Source of the DNA: Pyrocephalus nanus
Taxonomy: Eukaryota; Chordata; Aves; Passeriformes; Tyrannidae
Reading direction: 5' to 3'
DNA: 64,000 bases
NCBI GenBank assembly: GCA_038380795.1
Contig: CM076266.1
Coordinates: forward strand, 35,663,925-35,727,924
Shown here: positions 1-13,256 of the stretch, piece by piece
Position numbering within the stretch: position 1 is the first letter of the stretch
Layout: the number at the start of each line of letters is the position of its first letter
Translations under genes and position numbers: made by a program
The notes under the pieces: generated by a model
The model's database searches: none
Told to the model about the DNA's origin: nothing
The model's input: only the letters and a program-made list of their open reading frames with translations

Positions 1-3000
1 GCTGACAACAAACAGCCTTGCATACAGGCAACTGGAAAAACGGACTTCATTACAATCACATGTACATGATTTGAAGAAAGTTCTGGGGATTATTATTGCT
101 TTTGTAATGCACTATAACAACATATTAAAAAAAAACCCACTCAGAACTGAAAATGCCATTTGTCAAAGACAGATGTACTTTCATTTCAAAGTATTCCTAT
201 CAAACTCTATCAAAAAACTTGAAAGGTTTAAAATGTGGCTCTTGTGAACAATTGGTATTGATATGACACCTTGATAGTATTTGAACGTGACACAAAAGTC
301 ATAAAAGTATATAAGCAATTGTAAGGTGTAAAGTGATTTTTTTCCCACCAAAGCTAGGCTTTAATGTGTTTCCAAATAAAACACAAGATTAAGTAATTTA
401 TTTTGTCATATGATTTATTTATGGGCTGAAACACTGTAAACAACAGATAAAAGATACAGACTCAGATGTCAAAGTAAAAGATGAAAATCATTACATTTTA
501 TTAGCAGAAGATATATAAAAATGCCAAAATGAACTGTAAAGAGAGGGAAAATGTTATGCTCAGAGGTCCTTCAGCAGAGTTGCATTTGTTTTTCCCACCT
601 CCCCTAAAGGGGAATAATAGCTCTGAATTTAATTAAAAATCTATTTTTTAAGATTAAAGTAATGAAAAAGTTAAAAGACCGGATCACAAAGAAGAGTAAC
701 TGTGAGGATCTCAGGGAATATGAACTGATGAACTCCCTTGTATTTTATTTTCTCTCAACTGTTTGTGGGAGGATCACTAGCGTTGCATAGGAATTGTTAG
801 TCCTGGATAAAAGCAAGGATTTTATAAACCAATAAATTTTTCATAAGTTTTACATAAATTTTAGTAGCAATAGTTTAATTCCAATCAAATTATTTCAATC
901 AGATGAGATGCTGCTGGATGCAACATTATACATTATATTAACTGGGACATTTAGAAACCTGATTCCTAACCATGCTGCAATGCTTGAGGCATTGTTTGCC
1001 ATTCATTTTTTTCTTAGCATGTAAAATAAAAAATAAAATAGAAGAGATAATGAGAATGAAACTAAAAAGGAATTTCAGAAACTTCTAACCACTGAGAGCA
1101 TCAGAAAACTCAAACTGACTATTTAGACACTTGTAAGGTTTTTCAGCATGCTTGTATGCCTAAAGTTTTCCTGGTCTTCTTAGAAATAAGTCAAAACTGT
1201 TATAAACTGATTTCTCATACTTTAACTTGACCTGTCCTTTTTCTCATGCTGCATGCTGACACTCAAATAAAAGGCTAGAAGAAATAATCATCTTGCATTG
1301 AATCCTGACAATTCTGCATCTGAACTTGGGAAAGTCAAAATAATACAGCCCTGCAAGTATGTTGATGGCACATATGAACATCTCAAGCAAGATTAGGTGG
1401 GGAAAGAGAGTTTCTAAGAATAAAGTGGTCTTATGCAAAGCAGACAGTATCTAGTCACATTTAAGGTAAGGGTTTTCAGGGCAGCTTCATCCAGAGCATA
1501 TTCTGAAAGAGCAATTTAAAGGCGACAAAATTCTGGGAAACAATGGTTGGAGACATTTATGAAAGAACTACTAACAGACTTCTTTTTTGCAGAGTGCAGT
1601 TGATTGTAAGCATCCACTGCTCCTTGTCCGTCCATACTACTAGGCCAGCCTGGGGGAGGTGAGGATAAGGTCATGAGAAAAGAATTGGTATTAGTCTTCA
1701 AAGAATAGTTTCATTTCAGGAGGTGCATTCCAATATTTACAGGTCAATGCTGGTTGACTCTAACCAGGACTACATGTTCTTTATTATAATTTTGATAATA
1801 CTCATACATTAACCTTCCCCTGTTTCCCATTTTGTTTCTGTCAAAATCATAGAATGGCACCCAAAGGCCTGTACATAGAGCTTTCCAGTGCCAAATAAAC
1901 CAAGCATATCTTTTTATGCTGTATGGTTTATAATTTTCTTGATCCTGACTTCAATGGAAATGCTGTGTGTGGAAGGATGACAAGATTGGGCCCTGAGGCA
2001 AGAGCTCTGTAGAATAATGTGTAGGAATGTTATTGTTGGAATTTTAAGAAACAACATCTAATTGGGCCAAACCCAGGCCATCTCCTGCATGCCAGTAATC
2101 AGTCAAACTACTCATATGAGTAAAGAAAAAAGCTACAAATTATTATGGTTTACTTGAAAAGAGCTCTGTCTTTTGGGGAGTCTTTCTCTGTTGTCTACAT
2201 ACAGTTGTACTAACGCCATCTAGTTGGCAAGGGGGTGGTTTCCTAGCTCGTTGATCCCATGATACAGATAAATGGATTGGTCTGATCCTCCATTTTTAGT
2301 GAATATTTTGCCCTGTTTAAAAACGGGCAGAAACTTTGCTACCTGTGTTCCAACAAGGAGTGTTGGAAAAATGTATGGTTCCATACTGACAAATATGGCA
2401 ACTTTTAACGCTTGCTACCTGACGCTTAGCACACATCACACTAGCTATTGCTCATTTTCATGAGTAATGAAGCCATCATTCATCAAATTCAAAGTTGTAC
2501 ACTTAGAGAACTTCAACTTTGCCCTCTAAACACTATAGCTCATAATAACTTTACTGTTCTCACAGAAACATTTTACCAGATTATTTGAAGACCTTATTAA
2601 AGGTCATAGTTACTCTGTGTGATTTTAGGCAATTATGCATCATGTTTTGGACACAAAAGGAACACTTTGTTACCATTCCTTGTACATGGAGTACTTTTAA
2701 TTGATAATTTTATAAGCAAGCTTAATGAAGTGAGGTGGGGAAGGAGAGAGAAGGATAAAAATAACAATGAGAGCACAAAGCTGTAATAAATTCTAAAACT
2801 TTATTGCTTGATGTACCCTGAGAATCTTGGAAGTACAAGTATTTCCCCATGAATTTTGTCCTCTGTTTGCCAAACACTTTAATTTGTTGTTTTTTTCTAG
2901 CACTGAAGAAGCCAGCATGGCTTTACCTTTTCCTTGCATTTCTGTTGGTGTGCTAAATTCATACTATTATATTTGTAAAGGTGTCAGCAGCAATGTGCAC

Positions 3001-5052
3001 AGCTCTGGAAACACAATTGCATACTAGAAAATTGCCATGTAGTCCACCTATTGCTTTTCCTTTGTATAAAAGGCATGTTGTTTGTTAATAATACACCACA
3101 GTGCATGGAACAGAGGGAAGTTGGGCAGGCAACAAATACACTGAGCCGTATCGTTCCCTGTAGTGTGAATAGGAAGAGAATGAAAAGATGCACAAAAAAC
3201 CTCTTCTAAAACAGAGCAGCACAAACCCCACCCAATATCCCCATCACTCCTAGGCGAGGATGTTCTGCAAACAGGAATCACTTGGTGTTGCAGTGAGTGA
3301 ATGAGGAAGTTTCAGCATTAGAAGGGCAGCCTTTACCTCCATATAGTAAAAGCATCTGAACCTATGTCTTCTGGACACCTAAAATGCAGCCATTTGCATA
3401 TGACCATATTTTGTGAAGGGACAAACTCCGTTTGCCAGACTTGCTGTTTTACTGAGCTGCAGCTTGAAAGAGAGGAAAACTCTTGCTAACAATGATGTAA
3501 GCCAAAACAGGCAGACTGTGGCTCTGCTGCGAAGACACCCAGTTAACGCCCTGGGACCACTTGACTGCAAAACAGCAAATGGATGTGGAATAAGGGGTTT
3601 GTTACATTTAGCAAAGAAGGTACGGGATACTACTCAAATATGGTGAACACATGTAGCTGAAAAAGAGTCATAGTAATGGCTAAATGGGAAAAAAAAGGAT
3701 GCTGCTTGCAGAGGTAAGGCTCATGGGCAGCTGGCAAAAACAATGACTGTAGTAGCTTTGAACAAGCATGGGAGACTTGCACCAGGAAATTAGCTTTCCC
3801 TTCTCTCTCAACACTCACTAAACTCAAGGCATTCCAGAGAATGTTATGATTTTTTAGGTCATTCTCTCTCTCACAGAGCTTAATCTCAACTTCTAAACAA
3901 ATTGCAGAGGGAAACATTTTGAGTGTAAAAAAAAGCAAAAATGCAGACTTCCTGCACAAGCCACAAAACCATGAAAAGTTTTTTTTTTTTAATATGACCA
4001 TCAGAGATAATAGATAAGAAAAAGAAAGCATATACATAAGAGACATATTACTGATTATGAGAACAATAAATCACAGGAACAGTGCATCAGCACTTAAGAG
4101 CTGAAGACGGACTATGGAATAGCACCTAGCCACAAAGAGACAAACTCAAATAAATGTAATTTTAAGTATGGAACAATCTACCCTACACAAGATGTGATCA
4201 CTAAAGAGTAGTCACCCTACACTACTACCAAAAATGGGTGTGTTTGCAGATGCAGTAATGTCAGTGAATATTCTATTGTCATCTCTGTCACTGTTAACTT
4301 TATCTTTCACACATACTATAAATTTACATTGATTCTAGACAAAAGAGAGAGCAAAAGGACCATTGCTTTCAAAATTTTGCAGAAGGCTGTACCTGGCTTT
4401 CCTCACAGAGGGTCTGATCCAGATTCCCCCAAGCCAATAAGATGCTTTCCATTCCTTTGATGTGACTTTGTCCAAAAAAAAAAACAAGCACTGACCCAAG
4501 CACCTGATAGTGTTTTGGTGCCAATTTTTTAATCTTGTATTTTTATACTCCGTCTTATTTTGACTCCAACATAAAGCACTCCTGTTCCACAAGCAGATCT
4601 CTTGGGCTACATGTAATAATACAGCTGAATAATAGAATTGCAGAAGCTGATATCAGTTTATTAATTTGTGCACAGTTTAGTTTCCACTAACTCATGACTA
4701 TGCAGGTGTATTTTCTAAATTCCCATATGCATTATAGTCTGGATAAAAATTTCAGAGAAAGGAGCCTTAAATACTGCACAAAGCACAAGAGGGCTGGAAG
4801 CCTTACCAGATCACAAAGCAGCCCCTCACAGCTCTGTACCGCTACAGCCAACACACCCATAAAGGTTCCTCTCCTTCTCAGTCAACAATGGCTACTGGAA
4901 AGAGGGAGGATGACACATTTATCCCAGAAATTTTAAAACAATATCCAAGAAACAGACAGCTCCCCATGGAAAAATACCTGCATCATATTGTTTTAACTGC
5001 TGTCTTCCAGGCAAAAGACACTGTTGAGAGGCAGTAAACACCACAGCAAGGA
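1..5052. other. AT-rich sequence with no recognisable gene
   Basis: All six frames hold only short chance-sized open frames; the longest, 138 codons at 3630..4046 on the - strand, is low-complexity hydrophobic sequence that I cannot relate to any family. There are short A runs (129..137, 4474..4484) and a T run (about 3979..3990). I see no CR1 tail, LTR end or convincing acceptor/donor pair. Most likely intergenic or intronic sequence of a bird genome. Confidence 0.6.
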
Positions 5053-5170
5053 AAAAACCAACCAACCAACCAACCAACAAACACTATAACAAAAAACTCC
5101 ACAAAATAAAACCAAACAATCTAAAAAAGACCAACAAAAAAAACCTAAAAACCAAATCCAAAAAAACCAA
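5053..5170. repeat. A/C-rich simple repeat, (CCAA)n core
   Basis: The tract starts with about five tandem CCAA tetramers (near 5060..5080) and continues as irregular A-rich sequence with almost no G or T on the + strand. It creates long spurious open frames on the - strand. It resembles the larger A/C-rich tract at 9507. Slippage-derived low-complexity sequence is the simplest reading. Confidence 0.85.
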
Positions 5171-8100
5171 GAGAGACAGATTGGGAAAACTTCCTTTTCA
5201 GTTGCTCTGAGAAACCTCAGTTCAGTCAAACCAATGACAATGAAACAAGTGGGCTTTTCTTTCAAATTAACATTTAAGGTAAGTCATTTTGTCAGAATGA
5301 TAGCTTTCTAACTAATGTTTATTTTTCCACCAGATTACACAGGACAGGCTGATTAAAACAAACATTTTGTTAGTTTACCTTTAAATGTGAAACTTAAATC
5401 AGAATGACCAAGTTCTGTATTACTAAGCAACCTTTGAAATGAAAAATGCCTTACTCCTAGAGTAGTTATATTTTATCATACAGAGTTTATTTTTCCATAT
5501 TCATCTCACTCAGCTTGGATATTTGTAATAATATGAATCTTTTTACAAACCTAATTGTGCCATCAAAACAGTAAGAGAACAAAATTTCTATACTGTTTAT
5601 AATTCAAACAGTAAAACTGGTAAAAATACCAAATGAAATGACAACATACAAAATAGTTTACATTTCACCTTAGCTAAATTTCACAGAAAAGCTTTACACA
5701 GAGACAAAAGGATCTTACTCACATGCAACTGATTATAACTGCACTCATTGCATAAATCTATTTCATACAATAAGGGGATGGGTTCTCATCTCGTCTGTTT
5801 AAAACATGTATAAACCATCAAGCACAAAATTTCTTCTAAAAGCAGAGTAAATTCCAGTAATAATGCCCTTCATTTGGAGATATAGCAAAGAGCTCCATCT
5901 GAGGATCTTGTTGTCATCATGAGACCTAACTGTATGGCTACAGTGTGCATTCAGAAACACTGTACTTCTGGAGGAACTCTTCTGCTTGCATTTCAATATA
6001 AAGAAAGGTGGCAGAGTATTGCCATCAGTTTGTCCTATGCACATATAACAGTAAATCAGCATAAAAAAATTACTTAAGTTCATCTGAAAGTTGAATGGAA
6101 GGTGGATACTTTGTAGTTAAAATATGAATTAAGTAAATGATTGTAAGGCTTAAATCTATAAACATGAAGATAAGCAGATTATTTTCTGAACCTGTGAGTA
6201 GCTCTACTGACCCCAGTGAGGTATGTTCAGACTCCATTTCTGTGGAAAATCAGTCTTCAAAAGAAAAACCTGTTTGGGAGTAAATTGAGAATTAAAGTGC
6301 ATGGATTCCTTCTATCCGATCATATACCAGTGAAATAATAGAGATAATTTGAATAGAGGAGAATAAAAATGGTTTGCATTGGAGATTCAATACTCTATTA
6401 CTTAAGGATAAAGAATTTCTAATAGCCATTAAAACTAAAATCAAGGAATATATAAATTTTAATTTGGTCTCTGCTTCATATCATACTGTACTGAAGGCTT
6501 TCAAAGTGACTTTTAGAAGCTGGATTTTAGGTGTATGTCATGAAATTAGGAAATGCCAAAGGCAAGAATAATTGGAGCTATTAGCAAACCTAACAATAAA
6601 AAATTAGAACATCAAAAATCCTACAGTAAAAAGCTTATGTGGAATTGCTTCAGATTAAGGCACTATTGAATAATATTGCTGTTAAAGAAGCCAATTATTT
6701 TTATAGACCGAATAAATTTTTCTATGATAATTCATATAAAACTGGTAAATGGTTAACTGCCTTAATAAAAGGGGAAGAGAAATCTCAACATAACAGCAAT
6801 TTATACAAAACAAGGGGTGATAATGAACAAGAAGAATTAGCTACGTGATATCTCCAGGGCACATTATGAGACTACATAAATCTGAAACTTCTGAAGATGA
6901 TATCCAAAACTGGGGACTGAAAATGAAGAAACTGAATGTTTTCTGTCTTTTTCTTAACATTGGAAAAAAGAGTTTGTCTGTGGTACAAAAGACACTGGGA
7001 ACAGTCAGACCTCAGTGGCACTGGGCAAAGATGACTGTCCATCAGACTTTTTAAATGCTGTATTTGAAGTACTTTGCCTCTTCAAAACATAGATCTTCTA
7101 ATTTTCTTTTGAATGGAGCTAAATAATCCCTATTACATTATTGAAATAATTCCTATTTTGAAACAGAAAACAAGGTCTTTGTGACTGTTCCGTTGTAAGC
7201 CAGTGTTTCTCATTTGTGACAATATCAAAATGTTTAGTCAGCAGTAAAAGCAAGGTAGTGAGAAAATACTCATGAAGATCAAATGAGTTCAATAAATTAA
7301 GACTGCTACCCAAAAATATTTTGTGCCCAAAATATTTTCTTCTCCCCTAGCTCATAGCTGCAGTAGCTACTGGAAGACTGTATGAGCAGCATGATTAACA
7401 AGGGTGTATAGGTTTGTTTGCAATAGTCCCTTAAAAAGGCACCTTTTGAGACCAAAAGCTCTCATCGAATTAAGTCCTCAGACTCAACCTTTGTTTCAAA
7501 TAAACATTTATTAGAAGGGATAGCCTCCTCAGAGCTCTGAAAAAGAATTTGTCCTTATTCATGAGTAAAACCACCTCTGGTTGTATTTAGTAGCCAAAAC
7601 TACAGCGAGCTCATTAAGTGAAGATTCAGTTTTATTTGTGTCTTCTTTGCTTGACATCACAGGCAAAGATGGATAGTTCAACAAAGACTAGCTGCATTCG
7701 GTTATTTTCATGTTGTTCCAGCTCTATCTGTTTTGTTAGAAAGAACAGACTTGGTGAATAAGTTGTTCTTCCACTTTAGCGTTTCTACTCAGGAATGAGT
7801 TGAGCTCGAGTGACATTGCAGGAATATGGATGTTCAGGAGTCTTCCTTTTAACTCACCTACCTCTCTCTCATGCTACTTGAAGAAATTTTGTTTCATCCC
7901 ATACAAAGATTTATCATGAGAACAAGATACTTGGTCTCTGCATGACTCTTGGTCTCATACACAACTCACTCCAACTGATTCACATTCTTCTGCTCAGGAT
8001 GAAATTGATAGTGAAAGAGATTCAAGCACGTTCTATAAAGTTTAAAACCTTTGAGTTCTTTCTTTTTCTTGTTTACATTTTCCTTTGAAGTAACATAAAA

Positions 8101-9506
8101 AACCCTTGTGCCTAGGGAAGTCAAAAGCAATAATGTTCAAGATTACGATAGGAACATACATTGTCTGGAGATAGGTCATAACTAAAAGGGCTATATTTAC
8201 ACATGACTAGCTAAAAAAAAAGTCCTTTCTGTGGTGTCTTTGAACTATCTGACTTCAGTTGATAAAGTTACAGATTGACACTTGCATTTTTTTGCAAAGA
8301 AACTGAGTGTCCTTTTCAGGTTTTTTTGTGTAGACTTGGTAAAGATAGCAGAAGGGCTTACAAAAGTCATAGAAGACATTACCAGTTCTTTACCCAGGTA
8401 TCACTCACCCCTCAAGAAAGCTTGTCTTTGATAGGAGTATGGCATTTGTTTTCCAGCTCTTGGGGCAGAGATGGTTGCATCTCATTGGAGTGCTGGCACT
8501 ATAGTACATATCCTCAAGCTTTATGATTATTCAGCACCATGGGGACTATTAACCACTGGTAAGACTGCAGTTTGAATTATTGGATTTCAATAACAGTTGC
8601 AGACTTAGTCTTTAATCTAATTTCCAGTGTGCTGTTTTATTTCTGCCTCATCTACCACAGTGTCAGCAACACAGAATAAGGCCCTTCAAATTTGCTTACT
8701 GACCACTAATAAAACTCAATGCAGAAATCATGGTTTGAAGTCCATGTTTAACTAAGGACACAGCAAGGCTTTTCCTACAGAGACATTTTAAAAATGTTTA
8801 ATAGTTTGACTTCTTGTAATCTCAAGAATATTTTCACTTTAAATGGGTGCATTTTGGAAATGAACAGTGAAGAAAAAATAAACTAGTGTTCTTTGTGCTT
8901 TTATAAAAAATTTAACATATTAGAATTTTATTTTTTTAAATAAAATCATATGTATGTGCTCAAGGGATATGTTTCATTTGCCTGGGAATCTTTTTATAGT
9001 AAAAATTTATAATCCATAAAATTTGGAAGACTTTGTGATGATGGGCATGTGACTGACAGTGTTACATGAATCAAGAGACTACTTACCTAAAAACTCTTCC
9101 TAGTCCCTGATGAGACTAAGCAGAAAATTGGAGGACTGGTTTGGGTTTGTCCTCATAAGTAGTGATCAAAATCCTAGCTTAATGAACTCTTGAGATAAAA
9201 TATATCATTGCTAAAACTTCAACACTTTTCTTGTTCTGAAATGGTTCTGGAAATCAAGTATTCCCCATGTCTGAAATTAGAGAGATCCCCTAGCACTCGT
9301 AGATCATTCACTTTCCTAACATTTTGAAGATTAACAGAAGTCATCTGTCTTTCCTTTTCTGTTCTTCACTGTCAATCTGTGCAAGTCTTCAGACACTCAT
9401 CCTTGTAAAGAGTGAAGAAAAATAAACAACAAAAAATTAATTGTGTTTAAAATTCTAGAAATTCTTGAAGATTTCCTTTCATTATTTGATCACTGTAATA
9501 GTAAAA
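5171..9506. other. AT-rich sequence with no recognisable gene
   Basis: Only short chance open frames are present (60 to 94 codons, none with recognisable motifs). No transposon end, tandem repeat longer than a few units or strong splice-site pair was seen. An A run lies at about 8213..8221. Confidence 0.55.
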
Positions 9507-9710
9507 AACAAACAAACAAACAAACAAACAAACCCCCAAACACAAAAAACCCCAAACCAAACCAAAAAAAAAACCCAAAAAAACAACCAATCAAACAAAC
9601 AAAAACCAAATACACACACACGCACACACACACAACAAAAACAAAACAAAAACAACAACAACAACAAAAACACACACACAAAAAACCAACCAACCAAACA
9701 AAAAAACCCA
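9507..9710. repeat. Compound A/C simple repeat, (CAAA)n, (CA)n and (CAA)n
   Basis: Successive blocks are seen: CAAA tetramers (about 9510..9535), mixed CCAAA and A runs, a CA dinucleotide block (about 9611..9633), CAA trinucleotides (about 9650..9667), a second short CA block and CCAA tetramers. The + strand has essentially no T or G across 200 bases. It runs straight into the 5' end of the CR1 copy that follows, so it may be the sequence into which the element inserted. The Lys/Gln/Thr-rich frames across it are artefacts. Confidence 0.9.
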
Positions 9711-9711
9711 G

Positions 9712-11909
9712 TATCAGGGATGCAAGGAAGGCTATCAATGAAAACCTCTATACTGGACTTCCAGAGGGCAGATTTTGGCCTGTTGAGAAGACTGGTCCAG
9801 AGCATATCCTGGGAAAAAACCCTTGAAAACAAGGGGGTACAGGAGGGATGTACTTGCTTCAAGAAGAAAGTCTTGAGTGCACAGGAACAGGCTGTCCCAG
9901 TGTGCCCCTAGGCAAGCCAGTGGGGTAGATGACCAGCTTGGTTGAACAGGGAGATTCTAAAGGAAATGAGGGATAAATAGAGAGCTTACAGACTCTGTAA
10001 GCTGGCTGGCTACTCAGGATGAGTTTAGGAGTATGACTATGTCATGCAGAAAGAAAATTAGAGAGACAAAAGCGCCATTTGAAGTCAATTTGGCTACTTC
10101 TGTTAGGGATAACAAGAAGTGCCTCTATAAATACATTAATAACAAAAGGAGGGGCAAGGAAAACCTCCATTCCTTGTTGGATGTGGGGGGGAACATAGTT
10201 AACAGGGATGAGGAGAAGGCTGAGGTACTCAACACCTACTTTGCCTCAGTATTCACCAGTAGGATAGGTGGCCCTCAGGACAGCTGTCCTCCAGAGCTCG
10301 TAGACAGGGACAGGAAGCCAAACAGCCCCCCTGTATTCCAGGAAGAAATAGTCAGTGACTTACTGAGCCACCTGGATCCACACAAGTCCATGGGACCAGA
10401 TGGGATCCATCCTAGAGTGATGAGGGAGCTGGCAGAAGAGCTCACCAAGCCGCTCTCCATCATTTACCAGCAGTCCTGGCTCTCTGGGGAGGTCCCAGAT
10501 GATTGGAAGTTGGCCAGTGTCACACCGATCTACAAAAAGGGCTGTAAGGAGGACCCGGGAAACTATAGGCCTGTCAGCCTGACCTCAGTGCCTGGCAAGG
10601 TTAAGGAGCAGATCATCCTGAGTGCAATCACATGGCACCTACAGGATGGACTAGGGATCAGACCCAGCCAGCACGGGTTTAGGAGGAGCAGGTCCTGTCT
10701 GACCAACCTGATCTCCTTTTATGATCAGGTGACCCGCCTGGTGGATGAGGGGAAGGCTGTGGATGTGTCTGTCTGGAGTTCAGCAAAGCCTTTGACACTG
10801 TCTCCCATAATATACTCCTGGAAAAGCTGGCAGCCCATGGCTTGGACAGGGGCACTCTCTGCTGGGTTAGGAACTGGCTGGAGGGCCGGGCCCAGAGTGC
10901 TGGTGAACGGGGCTGCATCCAGCTGATGGCCGGTCACCAGTGGTGTCCCCCAGGGATCAGTGCTGGGCCCAGTCCTGTTCAACATCTTTATCGATGATTT
11001 AGATGAGGGGATTGAGTCCATCATTAGCAAATTTGCAGATGACACCAAGTTGGGAGGGAGTGTCGACCTGCTGAAAGGCAGGAGGGCTCTGCAGAGGGAC
11101 CTGGATAGGCTGGAGAGTTGGGCTGATTCCAATGGGATGAAGTTCAACAAGGCCAAGTGCCAGGTCCTGCACTTTGGCCACAACAATCCCTGCAGCGCTA
11201 CAGGCTGGGCACAGAGTGGCTGGAGAGCAGCTAGGTGGAAAGGGATCTGGGGGTGCTGATTGACAGGAAGCTGAACATGAGCCAGCAGTGTGCCCAGGTG
11301 GCCAAGAAGGTCAATGGTATCCTGGCCTGGATCAGGAACAGTGTGGCCAGCAGGACCAGCAGGACTAGCCACACCTGGAGTATTGTGTTCAGTTCTGGGC
11401 CCCTCAGTTCAGGAAAGACATTGAGGTGCTGGAGCAGGTCCAGAGAAGAGCAACCAGGTTGGTGAAGGAACTTGAGCACAAGTCCTATGAGGAGAGGCTG
11501 AGGGAGCTGGGGTTGTTTCGTCTGAAGAAGAGGAGGCTCAGGGGAGACCTCATCACTCTTTACATCTACCTGAAAGGAGGTTGTAGCCAGGTGGGGGTCA
11601 GTCTCTTCTCCCAGGCAATCAGCAGTAGGACAAGAGGGCACAGGCTTAAGCTCTGTCAGGGGAGGTTTAGGTTGGATATTAGAAAGAAGTTCTTTACAGA
11701 GAGAGTGATCAGGCACTGGAATGGCCTGCCCAAAGAGGTGATGGATTCACTGTCCCTGGAGGTTTTTAAGATGAGGCTGGATGTGGCACTGAGTGCCATG
11801 ATCTAGTAATCCCAGTGGGGTTGGATCAAAGGTTGGACTTGATGATCTCGGAGGTCTCTTCCAACCCAGTTAATTCTATGATTCTATGATTCTATTTTAT
11901 GATTCTAAT
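9712..11909 (+). mobile_element. CR1 non-LTR retrotransposon, 5'-truncated, degenerate
   Basis: About 2.2 kb of CR1 carrying the 3' part of ORF2 and the 3' untranslated tail. The first 300 bases encode the linker before the reverse transcriptase, the middle the polymerase domain, and 11,426..11,806 the C-terminal segment found in all CR1s. After the stop comes the short conserved 3' UTR and an ATTCTATG octamer repeated about twice plus a degenerate unit (about 11,873..11,909), the CR1 hallmark. There is no poly(A) tail, as expected for CR1. The 5' end lies against an A/C simple repeat. The frame is broken at several points, so the copy cannot mobilise itself. Confidence 0.96.
10033..11806 (+). 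pseudogene. CR1 ORF2 reverse transcriptase, frameshifted
   Basis: Reverse transcriptase of a CR1 retroelement, which copied element RNA at a nicked target site. The first open block (10,033..10,926) keeps the fingers motifs GPDGIHPRVMRELAEEL and YRPVSLTSVPGKV and then RPSQHGF. A frameshift near 10,767 moves motif A to another frame, where it reads LEFSKAFDTVSH, with Glu in place of the catalytic Asp. A further shift near 10,930 precedes [16 protein letters not shown] and the catalytic box [10 protein letters not shown] (10,960..11,259), which is intact. More shifts follow near 11,195, with a deletion of about 20 codons near 11,355, before the C-terminal block with [10 protein letters not shown] and [10 protein letters not shown]. 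Non-functional relic. The 297-codon first block suggests an insertion that is not very old. Confidence 0.95.
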
Positions 11910-13232
11910 GGGAATTTCCCAACTTGCATCTGCTTCTTTCCTTCCTACTGTTGTGCAACTCCAAGTGGAATTCTTTTCTGTCTTCTCTGAATCCTCTGAT
12001 CTTGTCATTATAAATGACAATGAGGTCTCCTCATCTCTTTCTAAGGTTGAACAAGCTCATCTCCCTCTGTCTCTCCTTGTCCATTGTGTTCTCCCGCCCT
12101 TCTCACCAGCATGGTGGCCTCCAGTGTATCAACACCATTTCTGTACTAGTGAACTGCAAACTAGACACACTAATCCAGATGAAGCCTCCCAAGTGCTGGA
12201 AAAAATGTAAATAAGTGCTGGTGGTCAGAAGATTACAGTAATATGTACCAAATGCTTTGCTACAGTCAAAGCATACAACATACATTGCCAATCCCATTGT
12301 CCCAAGCTCCAATCCCCTTGTCGTAGGAGGCACAACTTTGAATTTGTTAAAATTCAGAGTCAAGGCAAAAAGAAGTATAACCAGTTTATATTCACTAGTT
12401 TATTCCTTATGTCCTGCTCAGCTATGTGTAGATGAATGCCCTTAAGATTGTCTCTGTAGTTTCACTCCTGCATGAACTTACCATCATTTGTACCCCTACC
12501 TAAGATGAACAGAAAAAATTAAAATCTGTTAAAAAGGAGCAGAAGTATAGAAGTAAATAATAGTAGTTGTCTTCAGTGGTCTTCACATTGGCAAAGTGAA
12601 TTTTTTTTCACCGTCTTCTGTTGGCTCACTCAAACGCCACAAAAGTTTATTTGGAGAGGAACAGGGCCAGTTGTCTCAGTTCACTCAGAGGGAAAAGAAG
12701 AATTACAGAGAGAAAAGAAATAAGATCATCTTCCCCTGGCAGTACTGCATAAAGTGTTCTAGAGGAAACAGTTGCTTCATCCCTTCCCAATCTCTCACCG
12801 GTTATTACACTGAAATGCACCCCAGACAATCACTATCATAATGAGGTTAACGGATATGATAAATTCAGCAGAAGTGTTCTTTGTTTTTGATTGACTTTGT
12901 GGCTGTGAACTTGTAAATTCATCCTTCCCACACTTTACTCTATGACTGACAAATATTTTAGGGCTAATCTGAATATTCATTCACATATTTAAAGCTTTTG
13001 TGAAATCCTTGAATGAAAATTGAGGCAATAAAAAGTAATATTATTTTGAAAACACCTTAGAGAGGGAGTTCCTTAATTTTCTAGGACACCCCTCTGGTGA
13101 AGAGGCATGCTGCTACATCAGATCACCAGAGAAGAGGAGAATGTGCTTGAGCACAGAGGATCCTGTATACATATTGCAGAGCCAGAGGGCAACTACTCTG
13201 CTGTTATCTGGCCCACACCAATACCTTATCAG

Positions 13233-13256
13233 AAAAAAAAAAAAAAAAAAAAAAAA
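13233..13256. repeat. Poly(A) run, 24 bases
   Basis: An uninterrupted run of 24 A. No SINE, LINE or processed-gene body precedes it that I recognise, so it is listed as a mononucleotide repeat only. Confidence 0.9.

Noticed and set aside
3630..4046. 138-codon frame on the - strand
   Set aside because: No recognisable domain, irregular hydrophobic composition, no splice or promoter context; a chance frame.
4993..5265. 90-codon frame rich in Phe, Trp, Leu and Cys on the - strand, resembling a membrane protein
   Set aside because: The hydrophobic run is the translation of the (CCAA)n/A-rich repeat read backwards.
9443..9911. Lys/Gln/Thr/Asn-rich and Cys/Phe/Val-rich open frames of 82 to 148 codons
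   Set aside because: They are translations of the A/C simple repeat; only the last third of one frame is CR1-derived.
13233..13256. 24-base poly(A) considered as the tail of a processed pseudogene
   Set aside because: The preceding few hundred bases show no coding similarity and no target duplication was found.
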